Shown here: in pieces, positions 1 to 9,870 of the stretch
How positions within the stretch are numbered: the stretch's first letter is position 1
How the letters are laid out: every line of letters starts with the position of its first letter
DNA from: Streptomyces ardesiacus
Lineage (GTDB): Bacteria > Actinomycetota > Actinomycetes > Streptomycetales > Streptomycetaceae
Reading direction: 5' to 3'
NCBI RefSeq assembly: GCF_003112575.1
Contig: NZ_BEWC01000005.1
Span: 434,001-498,000, forward strand
DNA length: 64,000 nucleotides
Notes under the pieces: model-generated
What the model was told of the DNA's origin: nothing
Databases searched by the model: none
Seen by the model: the letters and a program-made list of their open reading frames with translations, nothing else
Made by a program: the position numbers and the translations under genes

Positions 1-79
1 CGACGACATCTCCGGCGGTGGCCTCGCGGCGCCGATCGCGAAGAACGTCATGGAGGCCGTCATCGACAGCAAGAAGTGA
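1..79 (+). CDS. pbpA: Penicillin-binding protein, C-terminal end (partial)
   Basis: Only the last 25 codons are present. They read in frame from position 2 to a TGA at 77-79, ending in IAKNVMEAVIDSKK. Seen: an open tail with a G-G-L-A-A-P-I-A segment, the usual extreme C terminus of transpeptidase-domain PBPs of the FtsI/PbpA type. Context: it lies directly upstream of, and in the same direction as, the PASTA kinase pknB. The rodA/ftsW-pbpA-pknB order is conserved in actinobacteria, so PbpA, a septal/lateral cell wall transpeptidase, is the natural reading. The family call rests on context and a short tail only; the catalytic motifs are outside the window. Confidence 0.75.
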   Translation, partial: DDISGGGLAAPIAKNVMEAVIDSKK

Positions 80-269
80 CCGCGCCCCGAACGGGACGTG
101 ACTCCCGTCACGTCCCCTTCACATCGGCGCACGTTGCGATACCGGTCCTGTATCGGCTGCCCGGCTCGGCCAAGGGGCCCGGAGCGAGCCGGGTACGGTA
201 GGCCGGACGGCAGCCTCCGACCGTACAAGCATGCCGGTCGGGACCGACGGAGAGGGCTGGTAGGTAGCT

Positions 270-2294
<2,025 letters not shown>

Positions 2295-2310
2295 TCCGCC
2301 CGACCGACGA

Positions 2311-2350
2311 CCGGAGCCCCGGTCCCTCACCCGAGGGGCCGGGGCTCCGT
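2311..2350 (+). terminator. Rho-independent-type hairpin after pknB
   Basis: A perfect 10-bp stem, GGAGCCCCGG (2313-2322) with CCGGGGCTCC (2339-2348), begins 18 bases after the pknB stop. There is no T-tract, as is common for Streptomyces terminators. It may also serve the convergent gene ending at 2410. Confidence 0.7.
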
Positions 2351-2409
2351 GCTGTCGGTCGAGGAAGCCGACGCGGTTGCGGAGTCGCGGGCCCGCCGGT
2401 ACGGCGGGG

Positions 2410-2961
2410 TCACCGCCGCCGCGACGACCGTGATCGCCGCCGCCCGGCGGCCACCACCGCGCCGGCGAGACTGAGCACACCGGCCGCCGCGAGCAGCACG
2501 AAGAACACGACGGCCGGGTTCACCCAGGAGGGAACGAGATCGAAGTCCTCGTTGCACTTGTTGCGCAGCGGGAACCAGCGGTTGAATTCCTCCGCGTGCG
2601 CGGCCCGGTAGGAGGCGTCGTAGCGGACCCCGTGACCATGGACACACGCCTCCCCGACATCGAGCCCTGCGGAGAGCACCCCGGTCAGGTAGGCGACGGC
2701 GAAACCGGCCACTCCCGCCGAGACGCCGGCCACACCCCACGACAGCCAGGTGCGGGGCCGCGCCCACGCCCGCTCGCGAACGGCCCGGACGCCACCGCGG
2801 GCCCCGGCGACGATCCCCACGCACAGCGTCGTGACCACGACGGCCACGACGGTGCCGACGGCCCCGAACAGGAACAGCAGCGCGACGCCCATCATCACCA
2901 GCCCGCCCAGATGGGCGAGCCGCTCGGGCCGGGCGTGCCACGGCGACGACCGTGTCTTCAC
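2410..2961 (-). CDS. Hypothetical membrane protein
   Basis: This is a 183-residue protein with no recognised family. It has about four hydrophobic segments: residues ~20-50 (one or two helices), ~73-97, and ~145-168 near the C terminus. The region between the third and last helix (about residues 100-143) is hydrophilic, probably extracytoplasmic, and holds two cysteines (GEACVHG and RNKCNED) that could form a disulfide. It ends in an arginine-rich RRRSRSSRRR tail. The start is a GTG at 2961 with only a weak upstream Shine-Dalgarno. It is convergent with pknB and lies 71 bases downstream of the second sortase gene, so it may be the last member of that operon. Confidence 0.7.
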   Translation of the reverse strand: MKTRSSPWHARPERLAHLGGLVMMGVALLFLFGAVGTVVAVVVTTLCVGIVAGARGGVRAVRERAWARPRTWLSWGVAGVSAGVAGFAVAYLTGVLSAGLDVGEACVHGHGVRYDASYRAAHAEEFNRWFPLRNKCNEDFDLVPSWVNPAVVFFVLLAAAGVLSLAGAVVAAGRRRSRSSRRR

Positions 2962-3032
2962 GCGTCACGACTCGGAGTGATCCTCATGGCGCTCCGGCCG
3001 AGGGCCGAGCCGCTCCGGGCACCTCGGTCACC

Positions 3033-3806
3033 TCACCGCAACTCCGCCGGAGGCGTCCGGTCCCCGTCGACCTTCTCCGTGCGGACCAGCTCGCCCCAGA
3101 CCACGTACCGGTACCGGCTCGTGTAGACCGGCGTGCAGGTCGTCAGGGTGATGTAGTGACCGGCCTTCTTCTTGCCGGACTCCTCGGGGACGGCGTCGAG
3201 CACGTCGACGTTGTACTTCGAGGTCTCGGGCAGGACGGCGTACGTCTTGTACACGTACCAGGTGTCCTTCGTCTCGAAGACGATCGGGTCACCCTTCTCG
3301 ATCCTGTCGATGTTGTGGAACTTCGCGCCGTGCCCGTCGCGGTGGGCGGCGAGCGAGAAGTTGCCCTTCTTGTCCGAGGTGGGCAGCGTCGCCTTGACCG
3401 GGTCGGTGTAGTAGCCGGCCACGCCGTCGTTGAGGATCTTCATCGACGTGCCCTTCTCCACCAGGATGTCCCCGCTCCCCATCGCCGGGACGTGCAGGAA
3501 GCCGATGCCCGCCTTGGTGTCCAGCACTCCGGGGCCGTCCGGGCCCACCCGGTCCTGGGCCCAGTCGTCCCGGACCTTGTCGGCCTGCTTGTCCGCCGCG
3601 CGGTCGGCGACCACGTTGGTCCACCACAGCGAGTAGACGACGAACAGGCCCATCACCAGGCCCGCGGTGATGAGCAGTTCGCCGAAGACGCTGACGGCCT
3701 GGGCGACGATCCGTCCGGGACCCCGGCGGCGGCGAGGTGCCCCGGACTCCGGCGGGCCGTCCTCGCCGGCGTGCTCCTGCTGCTCCGTGTCGGTGGTCGC
3801 TGCCAC
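3033..3806 (-). CDS. srtE2: Class E sortase (second of a pair)
   Basis: A membrane-anchored cysteine transpeptidase that cleaves LAXTG-type sorting signals and attaches surface proteins to the wall. The 257-residue protein has a short proline/arginine-rich cytoplasmic N terminus, a membrane helix (VFGELLITAGLVMGLFVVY) and a sortase barrel. The three catalytic groups are visible: His in LAAHRDGHG, Cys in TLTTCTP and Arg in SRYRYVVWG. The TLTTC form of the cysteine motif is the class E hallmark. It starts 13 bases after the preceding sortase gene. In S. coelicolor the neighbouring pair SrtE1/SrtE2 anchors the long chaplins; assigning this copy to SrtE2 is by gene position. Confidence 0.92.
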   Translation of the reverse strand: MAATTDTEQQEHAGEDGPPESGAPRRRRGPGRIVAQAVSVFGELLITAGLVMGLFVVYSLWWTNVVADRAADKQADKVRDDWAQDRVGPDGPGVLDTKAGIGFLHVPAMGSGDILVEKGTSMKILNDGVAGYYTDPVKATLPTSDKKGNFSLAAHRDGHGAKFHNIDRIEKGDPIVFETKDTWYVYKTYAVLPETSKYNVDVLDAVPEESGKKKAGHYITLTTCTPVYTSRYRYVVWGELVRTEKVDGDRTPPAELR

Positions 3807-3819
3807 TGGTCATCCGCCC

Positions 3820-4887
3820 TTAACTGACGAGCGCATCCGGCTTGCCCTTGCTGCGCGGCCGTTCCTCGACCATCTTGCCCCAGACGATCATGCGGTACTT
3901 GCTGGTGAACTCCGGCGTGCAGGTGGTGAGGGTGATGTAGCGGCCGGGTTCCTTGAAGCCCGACTGCTTCGGGACCGGTTCCAGCACGCTGATGTTGCTC
4001 GGCGACGTCACCGGCAGGATCGACGCCATCTTGTACACGAAGTACTTGTCCTGCGTCTCCACGACGATCGGGTCGCCCGGTTCCAGCTTGTTGATGTACC
4101 GGAACGGCTCACCGTGGGTGTTGCGGTGGCCCGCGAGCCCGAAGTTGCCGGTCTTGGCGTCGGGCATCGCCGTCTTCAGCCCGCCCTCGGAGTAGTGCCC
4201 GACCATGCCCCGGTCGAGCACCTTCTTGCTGCTGATGCCCTCGGCGATCGGCACCACCACGTCCAGCTTGGGAATGTGCAGCAGTGCGAAGCCCTGGCCC
4301 GGCTCGAACGCCCCCGGGTTGCGCTTGCCGTTCGCCCAGTCGTCCTGGAGGCTGCTCGCGGCCTGGTTCGCCTGCGCGTGCGCCCGGACGTTCGTCCACC
4401 ACAGCTGGTAGGTGACGAACAGCAGCATCAGCACACCGGTCGTGATGAAGAGCTCGCCCATGACCCGGCTGGCGATCACCGCGGCGCCGGGCTTGCGTGC
4501 CCGGGCCTGCCGCCGGGCCTCCACGCGCGACAGCGGCGCCTTGGGCTGCTCGTCGGCCTCCGCCCCCGCCGGCTGCGTCCGGGGCGCCCCACGGCGCCCG
4601 TGACGCCGTTTGGCGGCCTTCCTGCGGGCCGCGCGACCGCCGCCCACGGAGCCGTCCCCGGCGGGACCCGCCTCGGCGGACGTCCGCCGCAGCGGGGGTT
4701 CCGGGATCCGCAGCGCCACCGTCTCGTCGTCGACGAGCGGGGGGCGGTACGGCCCGTCCGCGTCCCCGGTGGGGAACTCCGCGTACCGGCCGTCCCCGAA
4801 CGCACCGGAATCCCCGTACGGCTGCCCGTACGAGGATCCCTGGTCACCGGCTGTGCCGGGGTCGCGCTCGGGGCGCAGCGCGGTCAC
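3820..4887 (-). CDS. srtE1: Class E sortase (first of a pair)
   Basis: A second LAXTG-cleaving transpeptidase of 355 residues. The first ~165 residues are low-complexity and cytoplasmic (Tyr/Gly/Asp-rich, then Arg/Lys-rich). A membrane helix (GELFITTGVLMLLFVTY) and the sortase domain follow, with His in LAGHRNTHG, Cys in TLTTCTP and Arg in SKYRMIVWG. I chose the GTG at 4887 because it overlaps the stop of the upstream amidotransferase gene by four bases (GTGA), indicating translational coupling; the frame is open further upstream but only as a shadow of that gene. The cytoplasmic extension is longer than in the second sortase and may bind a partner. Function as for SrtE1 is by homology and position. 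Confidence 0.92.
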   Translation of the reverse strand: MTALRPERDPGTAGDQGSSYGQPYGDSGAFGDGRYAEFPTGDADGPYRPPLVDDETVALRIPEPPLRRTSAEAGPAGDGSVGGGRAARRKAAKRRHGRRGAPRTQPAGAEADEQPKAPLSRVEARRQARARKPGAAVIASRVMGELFITTGVLMLLFVTYQLWWTNVRAHAQANQAASSLQDDWANGKRNPGAFEPGQGFALLHIPKLDVVVPIAEGISSKKVLDRGMVGHYSEGGLKTAMPDAKTGNFGLAGHRNTHGEPFRYINKLEPGDPIVVETQDKYFVYKMASILPVTSPSNISVLEPVPKQSGFKEPGRYITLTTCTPEFTSKYRMIVWGKMVEERPRSKGKPDALVS

Positions 4888-5519
4888 GCCGTGGCCCTGC
4901 CCACCACCGGGGCGAGCCCCGCCGACCTCGCCACCGCGTCCCGGTCGCCGCACTCCGTCAGCCAGTTGGCCAGCATCCGGTGCCCGTGCTCGGTCAGCAC
5001 CGACTCCGGGTGGAACTGCACGCCCTCCACGGGCAGGTCCCGGTGGCGCAGGCCCATCACGATCCCGTCGGGGGTACGGGCCGTCACCTCCAGCTCCGCC
5101 GGGACCGTGGCGGGCTCGGCCGCCAGCGAGTGGTACCGCGTCGCGGTGAAGGGGGAGGGCAGGCCCGCGAAGACGCCCTTGCCCGTGTGCTCGACCGGGG
5201 AGGTCTTGCCGTGCAGCAGCTCCGGAGCCCGGTCCACCACTCCGCCGTACGCCACCTGCATCGACTGCATGCCCAGGCAGACACCGAAGACCGGCACCCC
5301 GGTCGCCGCGCAGTGCCGGACCATGTCGACGCAGACGCCCGCCTGCTCCGGCGTACCCGGGCCGGGCGAGAGCAGCACGCCGTCGAAGCCGGCGGCGTGG
5401 GCCGTCGACACCTCGTCGTTGCGCAGCACCTCGCACTCGGCGCCGAGCTGGTAGAGGTACTGGACCAGGTTGAAGACGAAGCTGTCGTAGTTGTCGACGA
5501 CGAGGATGCGCGCGCTCAC
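4884..5519 (-). CDS. Class I glutamine amidotransferase (PabA/TrpG type)
   Basis: The glutaminase subunit of aminodeoxychorismate or anthranilate synthase. It releases ammonia from glutamine for a chorismate-using partner, in folate or tryptophan synthesis. The 211-residue protein starts VSARILVVDNYDSFVFNL, has the nucleophile Cys in FGVCLGMQ and the His-x-Glu pair in VQFHPES, so the catalytic triad is complete. The GTG at 5519 overlaps the stop of the upstream small membrane protein gene by four bases, and its own stop overlaps the sortase start in the same way. No TrpE/PabB partner is in the window, so which synthase it serves cannot be decided here; the coupling to sortase genes is conserved in Streptomyces but metabolically unexplained. 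Confidence 0.92.
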   Translation of the reverse strand: MSARILVVDNYDSFVFNLVQYLYQLGAECEVLRNDEVSTAHAAGFDGVLLSPGPGTPEQAGVCVDMVRHCAATGVPVFGVCLGMQSMQVAYGGVVDRAPELLHGKTSPVEHTGKGVFAGLPSPFTATRYHSLAAEPATVPAELEVTARTPDGIVMGLRHRDLPVEGVQFHPESVLTEHGHRMLANWLTECGDRDAVARSAGLAPVVGRATA

Positions 5520-5677
5520 TGGTTGTCCACCGTCACATCGTTGAAGGGCAGCAGCGGTTCCGCCCACGGGAAGACGTACTGGAAGAGCACGTAGACCACG
5601 ATCATCGCCAGCATGAGCGAGAGCAGCGCCTTGACCCACGCGTTCCCCGGCAGATGCCGCCAGATCCAGCCGTACAT
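5516..5677 (-). CDS. Small conserved single-pass membrane protein
   Basis: A 53-residue protein starting MYGWIWRHLPGN with one central membrane helix (ALLSLMLAMIVVYVLFQYVF) and a short polar C terminus ending FNDVTVDNQ. The ATG at 5677 has a good Shine-Dalgarno (GGAAGGGA) a few bases upstream, preferred over a longer open reading frame start at 5725. It is the first gene of a tightly overlapping set (small protein, amidotransferase, two sortases). I do not know a function; the conserved position suggests a role at the cell surface or in anchoring the downstream products. Confidence 0.8.
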   Translation of the reverse strand: MYGWIWRHLPGNAWVKALLSLMLAMIVVYVLFQYVFPWAEPLLPFNDVTVDNQ

Positions 5678-5758
5678 GCCGTCCCTTCCGTCGCACCACG
5701 GCGCCAGACTCACGCCGCACGGCACCAGACTAGCGGCGCGGGGGTCCTCGGAACGGCC

Positions 5759-6538
5759 CTAATCCACAGGCTGGGCATACTGCAGGTCCGCCGTGCCCGA
5801 GTAGCCCGGCAGCGTCACCCGCCCGTCGTCCTCGACCTTCCAGCCGAGCCCGTACACGTTGACGTACACCATGTAGTTCTGGATCGCCGGCGCCTTCGCC
5901 AGCGCGTTCTTCAGCCGCTGGGGATCGCCGACCGCCTGGATCTTGTACGGCGGGGAGTAGACGCGGCCCTGGAGGATCAGGGTGTTGCCCACGCAGCGCA
6001 CCGCGCTGGTGGAGATCAGCCGCTGGTCCATGACCTTGATGCCCTCGGCGCCGCCCTGCCACAGCGCGTTCACGACGGCCTGCAGGTCCTGCTGGTGGAT
6101 CACCAGGTAGTCGGGCTGCGGCTCCGGATAGCCGGGGAGCTTCGCGGTGGCGTCCGGCGGGGCGTCGTCGAGCGTGACGGTGATCGCCTCGCCCTTCAGT
6201 TTCTGCGTGCCCGCCTTCTTCTCCAGCGCGGCGAGCTTGTCGTCCTCGGACTTCGTCCGGCCGTCGTCGCGCGCGGCGAACGATTCGACCTCTTCGCGCA
6301 GGGCGCCGTTCGACTCCTCCCGATCGCCGTTCTCCCGGCTGCGCTCGTGGATGAGATCGGACAACTTGAGCAAAGAGGCGTCCGTACGGATATTGGTGCC
6401 CTTCGCGGTATTGAAGCTGGTGAAGAAAATAAGTCCCGCGAGCGCGAAGACGGCCGCCGTGAGGATCCGCACGGGCCGGAAACGGCGGCGGCGGCCAGGG
6501 CTGGATCCCGTTCCGGGGGAGTCGGCAGAATTGCTCAA
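5759..6538 (-). CDS. DUF881 family membrane-anchored protein
   Basis: A 259-residue protein with a short basic N terminus (RRRRFRPVR), one membrane helix (ILTAAVFALAGLIFFTSF), a coiled-coil-like charged stretch (about residues 60-115) and a folded C-terminal part with the family's conserved segments DYLVIHQQDLQAVVNALW, GAEGIKVMDQRLIS and VYSPPYKIQAVG. DUF881 proteins usually lie next to crgA in actinobacteria, as here (crgA is divergent, 153 bases away), and are thought to act in division or envelope assembly; the family's biochemical role is not established. The start is supported by the immediate basic-then-hydrophobic topology. Confidence 0.88.
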   Translation of the reverse strand: MSNSADSPGTGSSPGRRRRFRPVRILTAAVFALAGLIFFTSFNTAKGTNIRTDASLLKLSDLIHERSRENGDREESNGALREEVESFAARDDGRTKSEDDKLAALEKKAGTQKLKGEAITVTLDDAPPDATAKLPGYPEPQPDYLVIHQQDLQAVVNALWQGGAEGIKVMDQRLISTSAVRCVGNTLILQGRVYSPPYKIQAVGDPQRLKNALAKAPAIQNYMVYVNVYGLGWKVEDDGRVTLPGYSGTADLQYAQPVD

Positions 6539-6691
6539 CGTACCCTTATCTCCTTCGGCGCCACGGAAGGACTACGCTAACGGACGCCCGGGGGAGCGCT
6601 CCAAGTTCCCTTGTCCCCATGTACGCCGCCCACCGAGACCGACCCCCCGTTCCCTGCGCGGCCACGCAGCGCATCGACAGGAGAGACCCTC

Positions 6692-6946
6692 GTGCCGAAG
6701 TCACGTATCCGCAAGAAGGCCGATTACACGCCGCCGCCCTCGAAGCAGACGGCCAGTATCAAACTGACCAACCGCAGTTGGGTCGCGCCGGTCATGCTGG
6801 CCATGTTCGTCATCGGCCTGGCCTGGATCGTCGTCTTCTACGTCACCGACGGTTCCCTGCCCATCGACTCGCTGGGCAACTGGAACATCGTGGTGGGCTT
6901 CGGATTCATCGCCGCGGGGTTCGGCGTCTCGACGCAGTGGAAGTAG
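6692..6946 (+). CDS. crgA: Cell division protein CrgA
   Basis: A small two-helix membrane protein that coordinates septation by interacting with FtsZ-ring and wall-synthesis proteins. In Streptomyces it influences sporulation septation, and in mycobacteria it recruits FtsI and other factors. The 84-residue protein starts PKSRIRKKADYTPPP (the conserved basic/proline N-terminal motif) and has helices at about residues 31-52 and 63-80, ending GVSTQWK. The GTG at 6692 is chosen over an upstream ATG because an AGGAGAG Shine-Dalgarno lies about six bases before it and the protein then matches the usual CrgA length. It is divergent from the DUF881 gene. Confidence 0.95.
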   Translation: MPKSRIRKKADYTPPPSKQTASIKLTNRSWVAPVMLAMFVIGLAWIVVFYVTDGSLPIDSLGNWNIVVGFGFIAAGFGVSTQWK

Positions 6947-6992
6947 CCGGGCGGTAGCTCTCCGGAGGCTCTGCCCAGGGGTATTCACGGAG

Positions 6993-7205
6993 TTATCCAC
7001 AGGTGCTGTCCACACGCTGGGGAAAAGAAAGACGATCTGTGGATAACCCCCCGGACATTGACGCCGGTGTGACGGAAGTACCGGTCGGACCCCGCTTCCG
7101 AAAACACGTTCGCCCCCTGCCTGACCTGCACAAACACTGGTCAGCGACAGGGGGCACACGTGTTCCCGCACGCTGTGCACAAGATCCGCCACCTACTGTG
7201 GACAA
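6993..7205. promoter_or_regulatory. DnaA-box cluster between crgA and the rhomboid gene
   Basis: Three perfect 9-mers lie in this 267-base gap: TTATCCACA at 6993-7001 (plus strand), TTATCCACA at 7038-7046 (minus strand) and TTGTCCACA at 7197-7205 (minus strand). Two one-mismatch boxes accompany them, CTGTCCACA at 7006-7014 and TTGTGCACA at 7174-7182 (minus strand). The first and third perfect boxes face each other. The gap has no convincing gene of its own. S. coelicolor is known to have DnaA-box clusters outside oriC that titrate DnaA; this one is about 28 kb from oriC and is a good candidate for such a site. DnaA binding itself is inferred. Confidence 0.75.
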
Positions 7206-7213
7206 CGGAGCGC

Positions 7214-8134
7214 TCAGGTGAGCTGAGCCGTCCTCACCAGGGTCAGCACGACGACGGCCACGAGGACCAGCGCACAGGTCCCGTACTGCACGAGCGTCCG
7301 CCGCTCACGCGGGGCGTGGAGCATGGCGTAGCCGATCAGCCCTCCGGCGACCAGGCCGCCGACGTGGGCCTGCCAGGCGATGTTGGACCAGGTGAAGGTG
7401 AAGACTAGGTTGATCGCCAGGAGGATGACGACCGGCCGCATGTCCGCGTTGAGCCGGCGGACCAGGGCTGCGGTGGCGCCGAAGAGGCCGAAGATCGCGC
7501 CGGAGGCGCCGAGCGAGGGCTGGTTCTGTGCGGCGATCAGATAGGTGAGGGCACTGCCCGCCAGTCCGGAGCAGAAGTAGAGGGCGAGGTAGCGGGCCCG
7601 GCCCAGCGCCCCTTCCAGCGGTCCGCCCAGCCACCAGAGGCTGACCATGTTGAAGAGGATGTGCAGGTAGCTGCTGTGCAGGAACATCGCGGTCAGCAGC
7701 CGGTACCACTGGCCCTCGGCGACGCCCTCCACCGGGCCGGGGAAGGTGATGTACGCCCGGCCGAGCAACTCGAACTGCTGGGTGAAGCGGTCGCCGACGG
7801 AGAGCTGGACCAGGAAGAGGGCCAGATTGATCCCGATGAGGACCTTGGTGACCAGGCGCGGGTCGGCGGCGACGGCCCCGCCGGCGAGGGTGCGGGGCCG
7901 GGAGGCGGCGGGCGCCGGGCCGCTGCCTCCGGTGCGGCCGCTCGCACAGTCCGGGCAGTGGAATCCGACGGACGCGTTGACCATGCAGTCCGGGCAGATG
8001 GGGCGCTCGCAGCGGGTGCAGCGGATGCCGGTCTCGCGGTCGGGGTGGCGATAGCAGCCGGGCAGGCTGTGGGCTCCCGGTGGGCCGGCGTCCGGTGGGC
8101 CGGCGTCCGGTGGGCCGGCGGCCGCGTGGTCCAT
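7214..8134 (-). CDS. Rhomboid family intramembrane serine protease
   Basis: A multi-pass membrane protease that cleaves transmembrane substrates. The 306-residue protein has a proline/glycine-rich start containing tandem repeats, then a zinc-binding B-box-like cluster (CYRHPDRETGIRCTRC ... CPDC ... HCPDC, about residues 25-65), then about six or seven membrane helices. The active-site serine is in GASGAIFG and the histidine partner is in WQAHVGG. The N-terminal zinc motif is typical of actinobacterial rhomboids. It is separated from crgA by a DnaA-box cluster. Substrates are unknown. Confidence 0.93.
   Translation of the reverse strand: MDHAAAGPPDAGPPDAGPPGAHSLPGCYRHPDRETGIRCTRCERPICPDCMVNASVGFHCPDCASGRTGGSGPAPAASRPRTLAGGAVAADPRLVTKVLIGINLALFLVQLSVGDRFTQQFELLGRAYITFPGPVEGVAEGQWYRLLTAMFLHSSYLHILFNMVSLWWLGGPLEGALGRARYLALYFCSGLAGSALTYLIAAQNQPSLGASGAIFGLFGATAALVRRLNADMRPVVILLAINLVFTFTWSNIAWQAHVGGLVAGGLIGYAMLHAPRERRTLVQYGTCALVLVAVVVLTLVRTAQLT
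8071..8125. repeat. Tandem 15-bp repeat in the rhomboid N terminus
   Basis: The unit GGTGGGCCGGCGTCC (plus strand) occurs about three and a half times in tandem. On the coding strand it gives repeated Gly-Pro-Pro-Asp-Ala units (AGPPDAGPPDAGPPGAH). The length is a multiple of three, so copy-number change would not break the frame. Confidence 0.75.
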
Positions 8135-8237
8135 GACATCCCCTTGGTCGTCCTGCGGGCGGTGTGTGCAGATGCACCGCCCCGCCCTTCTTTACGGATG
8201 AGCGGGGCTTTTGGTTCCTGCCCGGCCCACGGGGTCG

Positions 8238-8771
8238 TCAGGCCTGGCGGGTCTCGACGACGACCGACTCGAGGACGATGTCGTTGAGGGGGCGTTCGGT
8301 CCGCGGGTTGGTCCGGGCGGCGGCGATGGTGTCGACGACCTTCTGGCTGGCCGCGTCGGTCACCTCGCCGAAGATCGTGTGCTTGCGGTTGAGCCAGGTG
8401 GTCGGGGAGACGGTGATGAAGAACTGGGAGCCGTTGGTGCCGGGGCCCGCGTTGGCCATGGCCATCAGGTAGGGCCGGTCGAAGGCGAGGTCGGGGTGGA
8501 ACTCGTCCGGGAACTGGTAGCCGGGGTCACCGGTGCCGTTGCCCAGCGGATCGCCGCCCTGGATCATGAAGCCGTTGAGGACCCGGTGGAAGACCGTGCC
8601 GTCGTAGAGCCGGGCCATCGACGTCTCTCCGGTGGCGGGGTGGGTCCACTCCCGCTCGCCGCGGGCCAGCTCGACGAAGTTCTTGACCGTCCGGGGCGCG
8701 TGGTTCGGCAGCAGCCGGACCTCGATGTCACCTTGCGTGGTCTTCAGGGTGGCGTAGAGCTGCTCGGCCAC
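8238..8771 (-). CDS. Cyclophilin-type peptidyl-prolyl cis-trans isomerase
   Basis: A cytoplasmic prolyl isomerase that assists protein folding. The 177-residue protein has the cyclophilin core: FHRVLNGFMIQGGDP with the catalytic Arg, the FPDEF segment, and NGSQFFIT followed by LNRKHTIFGEV. It starts VAEQLYATLKTTQGD. The GTG at 8771 is chosen because GGAAGG lies upstream and the product then matches the single-domain family length; an upstream ATG would add about 47 unrelated residues. There is no signal peptide. It is transcribed towards the rhomboid gene. Confidence 0.93.
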   Translation of the reverse strand: MAEQLYATLKTTQGDIEVRLLPNHAPRTVKNFVELARGEREWTHPATGETSMARLYDGTVFHRVLNGFMIQGGDPLGNGTGDPGYQFPDEFHPDLAFDRPYLMAMANAGPGTNGSQFFITVSPTTWLNRKHTIFGEVTDAASQKVVDTIAAARTNPRTERPLNDIVLESVVVETRQA

Positions 8772-9091
8772 GGTGTGCCTTCCGTCGTCCTGTGGTGCGC
8801 ACCGATCCTCGCACGGCCGGTGGCACGTTCGGCTCTCTTGCCGCTGGGTCACGAGCATGCGGGACCGATCCGTGGCATGGTCGGGGACAGGCTCGTGTTG
8901 CCCGGTATTCATCGGTTATTGACGCTGATCAGCTTGTGTTCGCAACTTCGTACCCACTTGTCCCCCAGGTCCCGGCGGCATCGCCCGTGACCCGGATGCC
9001 CGCCCTCGCATGCCTGGTGACGCGTCCCCAGGCATGATCCGTAAAAGGGTGGAAAGTCGAATTACCGTACGCCACCGAGGAGGAGGAACCC
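8772..9091. other. Intergenic region between the cyclophilin and DUF5324 genes
   Basis: These 320 bases separate divergent genes and must hold both promoters. I see the strong Shine-Dalgarno GAGGAGGAGG just before the GTG at 9092 and no coding sequence, RNA gene or clear operator. Confidence 0.5.
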
Positions 9092-9793
9092 GTGACCCGC
9101 ATCGACAGCGTGCGCGCCGCGACCGGTTCGGCGAAGGACAGCGTGCTGCACGCCGCGGAAGTGGTGGCGCCCTACGCCGACACGGCCAAGGACAGGGCCG
9201 CTCACTATGCACAGGAGGCGCGCGTACGGCTGGCGCCCAAGGTGTCGCAGGCCACGTGCCAGGCGCGTCATCAGTACGGCACGCATGTCGCGCCGCGGCT
9301 GGAACAGGCCCGTACGCATGTGCCGCCGAAGATGGACGCGGCCGCGCAGGAGGCCGCGGTCCGTGCCCGGCTGGCCGCTCGGCAGGCGGCCGACTACTCA
9401 CGCCCGAGGATCGAGCAGGCCGTGGCCGCGGCCGGTCCCGTGCGGGACGAGGCCACGGCCCGGGGTGCCGCCGCACTGGCCGCGCTGCGTGGTCAGGTGA
9501 CGGCCAAGGAGATCCAGAGGCTCACGCGCAGGAACCGGCGACGGGCCAGTGCCGGCCGGGTGGCCAAGGTGCTCGCGGTGGTGGGCCTCGTCGCGGGCGG
9601 TGCATTCGCCGCATGGAAGTGGTGGGACAAGCAGGCCAACCCGGACTGGCTGGTGGAGCCGCCGGAGGCGACGGAGGTCCCCGAGTCGGGGCGGCTGACG
9701 TCGGTGGACGGCACCGGCGACGCGATCCTGGACCCCGAGGTGCAGGCCAAGCAGGCCCAGGAGGAAGCGGCTGAGGGCGACGAACCCCGCTGA
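9092..9793 (+). CDS. DUF5324 family membrane protein
   Basis: A 233-residue protein with a long alanine-rich, apolipoprotein-like helical N-terminal region (about residues 1-150, with repeated A-x-x-A-R-x-R-L patterns), one membrane helix (VAKVLAVVGLVAGGAFAAW) and an acidic tail. The GTG at 9092 follows a strong GAGGAGGAGG ribosome binding site. This looks like the DUF5324 family, restricted to Streptomyces and relatives, with no assigned function. The amphipathic helices suggest a membrane- or DNA-associated structural role, which is inference only. Its terminator is fused with a parS site. Confidence 0.85.
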   Translation: MTRIDSVRAATGSAKDSVLHAAEVVAPYADTAKDRAAHYAQEARVRLAPKVSQATCQARHQYGTHVAPRLEQARTHVPPKMDAAAQEAAVRARLAARQAADYSRPRIEQAVAAAGPVRDEATARGAAALAALRGQVTAKEIQRLTRRNRRRASAGRVAKVLAVVGLVAGGAFAAWKWWDKQANPDWLVEPPEATEVPESGRLTSVDGTGDAILDPEVQAKQAQEEAAEGDEPR

Positions 9794-9825
9794 TCCCCCG
9801 CGGTCCCGGTGCCGGCTGCCTTCTC

Positions 9826-9870
9826 AACGCCGCGGGGCGGGAGACCATGTGTCTCCCGCCCCGCGGCGTT
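9826..9870 (+). terminator. Strong hairpin terminator overlapping a parS palindrome
   Basis: A perfect 20-bp stem (9826-9845 with 9851-9870) encloses a five-base loop. The bases following it are the GTTT of the adjacent parS. It terminates the DUF5324 gene, and probably uppS from the other side. Confidence 0.9.

Noticed and set aside
7003..7221. A short plus-strand frame in the crgA-rhomboid gap
   Set aside because: No Shine-Dalgarno, no family, and it coincides with the DnaA-box cluster.
8179..8208. A seven-base GC stem between the cyclophilin and rhomboid genes as a terminator
   Set aside because: The stem is short, and its only following T-tract is on the plus strand, where no gene ends.
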